NCBI GenBank assembly: GCA_949775045.1
Contig: OX459102.1
Coordinates: forward strand, 13,996,772-14,060,771
Length of the DNA stretch: 64,000 bases
Origin: Metridium senile
Taxonomy: Eukaryota; Cnidaria; Anthozoa; Actiniaria; Metridiidae
Reading direction: 5' to 3'
The notes below the pieces were generated by a model. It did not search any database and was not told the DNA's origin. It saw only the letters and a program-made list of their open reading frames with translations. Numbering within the stretch: position 1 is the first letter of the stretch; the number at the start of each line of letters is the position of its first letter. Made by a program: the position numbers and the translations under genes. This document shows positions 58,600 to 64,000 of the stretch, piece by piece.

Positions 58600-59419
58600 A
58601 AAGAATAAATTGAAATATCATTATAGTGCCCTATTATTACCTCAGAGAACTTTAAAGGTATATTTGTCAAAAGGTTGTTCTGAAACGAAAACGTACGTAA
58701 TTAGCAACTTGTCATAGCAAAAACGGCCGTCATTTTTCAATATTTGAAAGACACTACTCGTCAACTGATATTGACTAAATTATAAATAACTTAAAAACAA
58801 TTAGTTCATGATTATCACAAGAAATCAGAAACTTGTGGTTGCAAATACCTAAAAATAATCAATAATAACAACTTTATTTAATGAACTTGTGCATGGTCCT
58901 ACTAAATCTTTAATGAAAAATAAACAATATACACAAAAGTAACTAAGATATGATATTAAAAATACATAAAGTATTTACATTATCGTTAGGAAAAATATGA
59001 AGTCGTCAGGCAGAAATACCGTATTCAATCTTGTAAACAATGCCATTTGTAGGTGATAGATTTTTTTTCTTTTTTTTTAAAAGGTTTACATAATTTCCTT
59101 TGAGCAGTTGATAAAATGATACATCTGTAAATGCTATGATTTGCATCTAATTCAGTAGGAATTATACCTATATATATAAATTTCAATCTATTGTTTCTAA
59201 TATTTTAATTCAGCATGCGCACTGTACTAAAACGTACTCAAAGCGCGTTCCACCTTTGATTGCATGTTTCTTGGTTTGCTTGTTTTCTTCAACAATAAAC
59301 CAAAGTTTGTCATACCGTTCAGTAAGATTTTGTCATTTTCTCGTTAGCACCATGGGAACTGTTCATAATTGTTAAGCAATTAATCATTCCAAAAATAGTA
59401 ATCCATGCTTACAGTCTAT
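58600..59419 (+). repeat. left copy of a tandem segmental duplication (upstream of peptide gene)
   Basis: Blocks here recur in order at 62684-63292. Examples are CTATTATT.CCTCAGAGAAC / CTATTATTTATTACATCAAA, TTAGCAA.TTGTCATAGCAA, TCTAATTCAGT.GGAAT, TTCTTGGTTTG, TCATACCGTT, TCATTTTCTCGTTAGCACCA and AAGCAATTAATCATTCCAAA. The offset is about 3.87 kb at the promoter end. Confidence 0.85.
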
Positions 59420-59427
59420 TATAAATA
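59420..59427 (+). promoter_or_regulatory. TATA box of the secreted peptide gene
   Basis: TATAAATA about 78 bp before the first splice donor. The same octamer sits at the same spacing in the downstream copy (63293-63300), and such conservation supports function. Confidence 0.75.
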
Positions 59428-59449
59428 CCGAGTGAACTTCCACAGATTG

Positions 59450-59497
59450 TATCTTGAGGTTGATGTTCAGCACATTTTAGATCCCAGCATAAACAAG
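59450..59497 (+). other. 5' UTR exon 1 of the secreted peptide gene
   Basis: The start is placed about 25-30 bp after the TATA box by inference. It ends at AACAAG|GTAAGC. The exon and donor are nearly identical in the downstream paralogue. Confidence 0.65.
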
Positions 59498-59930
59498 GTA
59501 AGCTGCAAACACAGTACAACTGACTCTTGGTTATCTAAACAGTCCATTTTGATTTAAAAAGCAATTACTTTGTTTAATTAATTTATCAAAGCATCGTCAT
59601 ACTCTTAGTACGTCTAAACTCTGGGAATACTTTAATAGTAAAAGACATTCAAATACACACATGTTACCCTGAAAAAAGGACGTCGTTTAGCAACTTTGAA
59701 CGTTATTTTCGCAGGGATATAGAGCCAAATGAAGTTTTTAACGAACTCCTGGTATCTTTTAGGAGTGGTTTTGAAAGTTCCCGACAAGCATACCCGATTG
59801 TTTACCACTAACGTTTCGAATTAGTGGACTTTTAGGTTAGCCCTATGTGCAATAGAGAGCCTTAATGATATCCATGCATATAAAAGATGAGGATCCATTT
59901 CCTTCATTTTTTTTTTTTTTTTTTATCCAG

Positions 59931-60510
59931 ATGAAGAATTTGGCAGCTATTGTTCTTGTGTCACTGTGTTGTGGACTTCTAGTCCAAGCTGAAACAAAAC
60001 AAGAAGCAAAACGTATGGGACTTCAACATCCAACAAAACCACGACCAGTTAATATCTACCTTCCTGGAATTAACATCCCTGCCGGCGAGTTCAACCCTAA
60101 TCACCGTTACTGCCTATGCTTTCGCTTCAAATGCAACGGTGAGTAAATTAAAATTGTTTTTGTTTTGTCTACTTAATACATATTACTTACTGACTTAGTT
60201 AATTAATTGCTTGCTCCTTTATTTGCTTACGTACTCATACTTTCACTAACTTACTTACTTACCTACTTTCTTACTTGCTTCCAAATACTATTAGGCAACT
60301 TTCAAAACTTTCAACCGAAACTGCACCTGCATTTAATAAATGTCAGCTTTAAATATTTGTTTTTTTAATTAAGAGTTTCTGAATTATATTATAGTTCCTG
60401 GAATGTACAATGGTTTCAAGGGTTGGTTACCAAACCAAAACAACAAAGCGGGCTACATTGCCATTAATGGAAAACTATACACCATCTACCGATGTGACCA
60501 CAAATATTAA
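59931..60510 (+). CDS. small secreted four-cysteine peptide, orphan
   Basis: Two coding exons, 59931-60138 and 60395-60510, are joined in phase 1 (AACG|GTGAGT ... TTATAG|TTCC) to give a 107-residue precursor. The acceptor TTTTATCCAG sits directly before the ATG. An in-frame upstream Met at 59865 would start inside the intron and is rejected. Residues 1-20 form a classical signal peptide (MKNLAAIVLVSLCCGLLVQA). The mature region of about 87 residues is basic, begins ETKQEAKR (a possible dibasic cut at KR), and has only four cysteines: C-x-C-x5-C (YCLCFRFKC) and one near the C-terminus (YRCDHKY). That allows two disulfides. I recognise no family. A secreted structural, antimicrobial, signalling or venom-type role are all possible and none is shown. 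AATAAA lies at 60572-60577, with another at 60680-60685. A nearby tandem copy begins at about 63.3 kb. Confidence 0.8.
60139..60394 (+). other. intron 2 of the secreted peptide gene
   Basis: GTGAGT...TTATAG. Contains a (TTAC)n-rich tract at 60240-60285. Confidence 0.75.
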
Positions 60511-60571
60511 GAATTTAACTCCACTACACTCTAGCTAAATCAGATTTAATCTGGATGGCTGGATTTTAGTG

Positions 60572-60577
60572 AATAAA
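60572..60577 (+). promoter_or_regulatory. polyadenylation signal AATAAA
   Basis: 62 bp after the stop of the peptide gene. A second AATAAA is at 60680-60685. Confidence 0.6.
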
Positions 60578-60689
60578 TTCAAAAAAGGGTTTTTAGGCAT
60601 TTGTGCTTTGCAGATAAGTCCAGAAATGTACAACAGCTGCTTTGGAAATACCATTGTAAGGGGATTGTAGTCACTTATGAATAAAATCA

Positions 60690-61209
60690 AATCAAATGGA
60701 AATATTAAGCGTTTTTAATTATAAAATACAGGCTCTACAACTTATCTTATGAACTTCATACCCACGCAAGAAGATGTAAGACTCTCATATACTTCGCACT
60801 TTAACTAGTTTCTACTGTGCCACATGAATCCCTCTTTAGAGTCTTACTCGCTTCAAATTAAAACTGGTTTTATAATAAAACCTGACATACTAAAATGCAG
60901 CTTTTAAGCCCAGTTTAGACGTTAATTTTTTTCTGCGTCGGATCAAATTTCCATTAGCTTTTTTACCATAACTTGTAAATTTCTCGCGCGCTGATTGGCT
61001 GAGAGCCATTTTCGATTACAGTCCAGACCTGCTTGTGCGCGAGCGGATAAAACTGAACTTTTTTTTAGTTGTTTTTCGCTTATTGATGGTAAAAAAAGAA
61101 ATCCTCGCTGCGCTCGAGGTTCCACTTGAGTTTTGATCATTTGTGACGTAATTTTGATTGTCGATCACAATACAGACCCATAGAAAACTGACTTCGATTT
61201 GTTAAATAG
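60690..61209. repeat. intergenic with a weak inverted-repeat relic
   Basis: GCTTTTTTACCATAA (60957) and TTGATGGTAAAAAAAG (61083) are inverted about 125 bp apart. Between them lies CGCGCGCTGATTGGCT (60985-61000). This is a plausible small element with decayed ends. No gene. Confidence 0.4.
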
Positions 61210-61552
61210 CCAGGTGATTTGGCGCGCGCACTTCCGCTTAGTATAAGCCAATCAGAAGAATTTCTGTCTCATCGCAAACAGTTCCAAGATAGTGTCGTTT
61301 GAGAGAGTTGTTTTCAGTGTGAATCCTCGATAAATACATCCTTAAAATAACCTTACATTAAAAAGTTATATATTACTTCGACAATAAAAGTCCACTGCTG
61401 CTCTATCTGGAATAAAAAATTAATAAAAACAAAACGCAAATGCCTAAAAGTAACTGAAATTGTTTTTGTCTTGAGGCGCCATTTTGGAACTATTCGTTTT
61501 GACAAACAATCCTTTGCGCGCTTCGAAGCGAGACCACCTGCAGGCAAGTGGT
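61210..61552. mobile_element. second copy of the 6.1 kb inner MITE, opposite strand
   Basis: Reverse complement of about 6143-6480. It shares GCGCGCGCACTTCCG, CCAATCAGAAG, GTTTGAGAGAGTTGTTTTC, AATCCTCGATAAATACATCC, GAGGCGCCATTTTGGAACTA and CGCTTCGAAGCGAGA. The ends CCAGGTGAT and ACCACCTG are inverted, as in the first copy. The outer arms of the 6.05 kb compound are absent, which shows that the inner unit moves on its own. Confidence 0.85.
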
Positions 61553-61984
61553 TAAGAAAAGGCCAATACTTACTACCATAAAAGATGTCAGATATTTTGT
61601 ATAGTTTTATATATTTTTCAAGCGCTCGAACTCAGTTAGATTCAACGTCCGAACTTGATTTTAGCTATGAGCCCCTCAAGTCTTACCCAACTACTGGTAG
61701 GCCTAAACCTGTCAGTAGATAGTCTTTTTCAATTCATCTCAATCGTTAAATAATTCTCCTTCAATCTGGTTCCCTTAATTACAATAAATCATGGCAACCA
61801 TAATGGCTTCGTCCTAAAGCCATAAAACAAGATAAAAATAACTTCCAAGCCCTGCTTATTTACAACCTTCTAGGTGCGCATTAGCCTCCTCCGCAGGCAA
61901 CTCCTGAGTCCGAGAGAGATTTTCGTGATTTTGGAGTTCCTGTGTTGACGTGTTTTTTTCTTTTTCTTCGTTTTTTCTGCCTAA
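61553..61984. other. intergenic, nothing recognised
   Basis: No supported gene. Confidence 0.5.
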
Positions 61985-62168
61985 AGGCCCGTGCAAACGC
62001 ACGCAACATTGTTGGACCAACATGGTTGCTCCAACATGTTGGGCCCGTTTAAACACCCTGTTGGATGATGTTTGATGAAACTCATCCAACATTTCTTTTG
62101 TTCTCGTGTTCAACAAACCGTATCGCAACAATGTTGGCCAACAATGTTGCGTGCGTTTGCTCGGGCCT
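61985..62168. mobile_element. Harbinger-like MITE, TAA target duplication
   Basis: AGGCCCGTGCAAACGCACGC followed by AACATTGTTGG at the left mirrors CCAACAATGTTG then CGTGCGTTTGCTCGGGCCT at the right. TAA lies on both sides (61982-61984, 62169-62171). A 3 bp TAA duplication and G-rich TIRs fit PIF/Harbinger elements. The interior repeats CCAACATGTTGG-like palindromes. The 91-codon minus-strand frame across it is an artefact. Confidence 0.85.
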
Positions 62169-62421
62169 TAAGAGATGCCTGCGGTGGAGGCTAGGTGCGC
62201 ATAGTGTTAACAGAGTTTAAATCTGGTGTTAACAAGTGTTGGTATCGTGATTCTTATTTAATTCGCCATCCATTTTCAATATAGATTTGTTTATTTTCTT
62301 TCTTCTAATAACAATAGCTGGTTGGCAAAAGCATAACCAAATACGTCACTGTACGTCCACCTATTAGAACTGACATAGTTGATTTGACACTGTAAAAAAT
62401 GCCAAATTAAAGCAAGGCCTA
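62169..62421. other. intergenic, nothing recognised
   Basis: No supported feature. Confidence 0.5.
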
Positions 62422-62515
62422 CCCCAGGTCATAAGATCGCTTTAGATCGCCTTAGATTTTAGGAGCTTTTTCATAAAATCGCCTTAAAATCGCCGTAACG
62501 TAACTACCCGGAGTA
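62422..62515. mobile_element. small inverted-repeat element of about 95 bp
   Basis: AAGGCCTACCCCAGGT at the left and ACCCGGAGTAGGCCT at the right are inverted. ATCGC..TTAGATCGCCTTAGAT and AAATCGCCTTAAAATCGCC fill the interior as short repeats. Confidence 0.55.
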
Positions 62516-62683
62516 GGCCTAAATCACAAGGAAATGTTTTTAGCAATTATAAATTTAATAAATTTAAGTTTTTTCAAAGATTTCTGATCTTTTCAGTTAT
62601 GTTTGTGATGCTCATACAATGATCGCCAAAATTAATATCTTCTTAAAAAAACTTTACTTCACTTCAACAAATTCATATAATAT

Positions 62684-63292
62684 ATAAAACCAAAATATCC
62701 CTATTATTTATTACATCAAAGAACGTGAAAGCTATATTTGGCAAAACGTTGTTCTTTATATACAATAAACAACAAATAAGCATGACGTCGAATCTCTAGC
62801 TAAAACGCTAAACTAAAACGTTAGCAATTTGTCATAGCAACCGAAGTCAGTATTTTTCAATAATAGGATAATACATCTGGAAAGTTTATGATTTTTGTCT
62901 AATTCAGTCGGAATACCTATAGATATGTATATACTATTTCTAACTATCAGCAAACTCACTGCACTAAAATATATACAAAACGCATTCCATCTTTCATTGT
63001 TTCTTGGTTTAATAGTTTTCTTTAACAAAACCGTACTATAACGTTTCAGAAAGATTTATTCGTTTTCTCGTTGGTACCATGGAAACTGCTAGTAAATGCT
63101 AAGCAATTAATCATTCCAAAAAATTGCAACCCTCGCATTCCATCTTTCATTGTTTCTTGGTTTGCATTTTCACAAATCTCATACCGTTTCAGAACGCTTT
63201 AATAGTCATTTTCTCATTAAAACCATGGAAACTTTTCATTAATGTTAAGCAATTTATCATTCCAAAAATAGTAACCCACGCTTGCAGTTTAT
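62684..63292 (+). repeat. right copy of the tandem duplication (upstream region)
   Basis: Matches 58612-59419 in order. In addition, the segment 62981-63133 is itself repeated at 63134-63286 (both start CGCATTCCATCTTTCATTGT and both contain ACCATGGAAAC and AAGCAATT.ATCATTCCAAA), so the proximal promoter region is duplicated again with an offset of 153 bp. Confidence 0.85.
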
Positions 63293-63300
63293 TATAAATA
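63293..63300 (+). promoter_or_regulatory. TATA box of the downstream paralogue
   Basis: TATAAATA at the same distance from the exon 1 donor as in the upstream gene. Confidence 0.75.
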
Positions 63301-63321
63301 CTGACAAACTTGCACAGATTT

Positions 63322-63369
63322 TATCGTGAGGCGGATGTTCAGCACATTGTAGATCCCAGCATAAACAAG
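63322..63369 (+). other. 5' UTR exon 1 of a partial paralogous peptide gene
   Basis: Near-identical to 59450-59497, ending ATCCCAGCATAAACAAG|GTAAGC. The exon start is inferred from the TATA box. Coding exons are not in the window. By alignment of intron 1, exon 2 should begin within about 100 bp past the right edge. Confidence 0.7.
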
Positions 63370-64000
63370 GTAAGCTGCAAACTCAATTTTTAAAAGAATT
63401 ACAATTTCTGTGCTTCGTGATAAACAGCACATATTTCATCAAATCAAACAATTGATTTTAATTAGTTAAAACTCTCTAAACTCTGGACATATACTTTAAT
63501 ACTAAAGCCAAATGAAATTGCTAAAGGAATGAATCCTGGTGTATTTAGAGAAGTATATCCGAAATGTTTAACACTGGGTTCGAATGGGTGGACTTTAATG
63601 TTTAATGTTCGAATGGGTGGACTTTAATGTCTGGGTTCAGACCATTCAATACAATACTTTAATGTTAGCCTATGTGCAGTGGAGATCCCTAAAGGTCTGT
63701 ACACACTAGGCTTCAAGTCGCTAAAACACAACGCTGCGACACGTCGCTGCAACCTCGATTTGTGTGCATTGCTTCGTAAACACATCACCGCGACACTGCT
63801 TTCACTTATTTTGCTGCTGCGGCCTAACGCACGAATTCATGTGCGACATGTCAAGGCGACAAAATACTGTTACCGGGACAAAATTGCCACAAAAAATATA
63901 CGTGCACACGAGTGGAATTGTCGTCTCAATGTTTCGCCGCGTTGTGTGTTTATCGTGCCTTATCGCCTAGTGTGTACCGCCCTTAATCTTAACAATGTTT
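63370..64000 (+). other. intron 1 (partial) of the downstream paralogue
   Basis: Shares AAGCCAAATGAA, GAA..CCTGGTGT/AT, GTTCGAAT...GTGGACTTTTAG/AATG and TTAGCC.TATGTGCA with 59498-59850. It contains a local 28 bp duplication (GTTCGAATGGGTGGACTTTA, twice at 63576-63625) and the MITE at 63693-63983. Confidence 0.7.
63693..63983. mobile_element. Harbinger-like MITE (291 bp), TAA target duplication
   Basis: AGGTCTGTACACACTAGGC at the left mirrors GCCTAGTGTGTACCGCCCT at the right. The inner arms (GTCGCTAAAACACAACGCTG, GACACG / CGCCGCGTTGTGTGTTTATC) continue the symmetry imperfectly. TAA flanks both sides (63690-63692, 63984-63986). The empty site is visible in the upstream gene copy, where GAGAGCCTTAATGATATCC is uninterrupted (59846-59870). 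The 68-codon open frame inside is not a gene. Confidence 0.9.

Noticed and set aside
59865..59930. Upstream Met at 59865 as the start of the secreted peptide
   Set aside because: It lies before the TTTTATCCAG acceptor in intron 1 and would bury the signal peptide behind a poly-Phe segment.
61856..62131. 91-codon minus-strand frame
   Set aside because: Half of it crosses the Harbinger-like MITE at 61985-62168. No family resemblance.

Overview
This is AT-rich animal nuclear DNA. It has spliced genes with GT/AG introns, AATAAA polyadenylation signals and TATA-type promoters. It also carries dense non-autonomous DNA transposons, 5'-truncated LINE tails and simple repeats. A single-exon rhodopsin-class receptor, a PAN/apple plus fibrinogen-like secreted protein, and repeat families that I recall from corals and sea anemones all point to a cnidarian, probably an anthozoan. 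That assignment is an inference from gene content and style, not from a marker gene.

Layout. Bases 1-47.4 kb contain no protein-coding gene I can support. They hold unrecognised intergenic sequence broken by inverted-repeat elements (about 0.27, 6.05, 17.36, 19.76, 20.45, 29.98, 30.44, 37.68, 38.2-38.5 and 39.18 kb). They also hold local tandem arrays with 100-240 bp units (8.7, 12.1, 15.1, 33.2, 34.6, 39.4, 40.05 and 44.57 kb), micro- and minisatellites, a tRNA-like SINE head (16.1 kb) and LINE 3' remnants (14.3, 27.7 and 32.0 kb).

The right 17 kb carries the genes. An intronless class A GPCR lies on + (47461-48459). A secreted PAN/apple plus fibrinogen-like protein lies on - (57187-54671), and its intron holds a roughly 600 bp octamer minisatellite. 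A small secreted four-cysteine peptide gene lies on + (5' UTR exon near 59450-59497, coding exons 59931-60138 and 60395-60510). The promoter, 5' UTR exon and start of intron 1 of the peptide gene recur about 3.87 kb downstream (TATA at 63293, donor at 63370). A tandem paralogue therefore starts in this window, and its coding exons should lie just past base 64000. Its intron 1 has received a Harbinger-like MITE, and its upstream region has an extra 153 bp duplication.

No operon-like coupling is expected or seen. The secreted peptide and the PAN/fibrinogen-like protein are both predicted to leave the cell, and the receptor is a plasma-membrane sensor, but nothing in the sequence ties the three into one pathway. 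The most distinctive content is the tandem peptide locus and the variety of inverted-repeat elements. Several of these show target-site duplications (9 bp twice, TAA twice, about 7 bp once), which lets them be assigned tentatively to transposon superfamilies.
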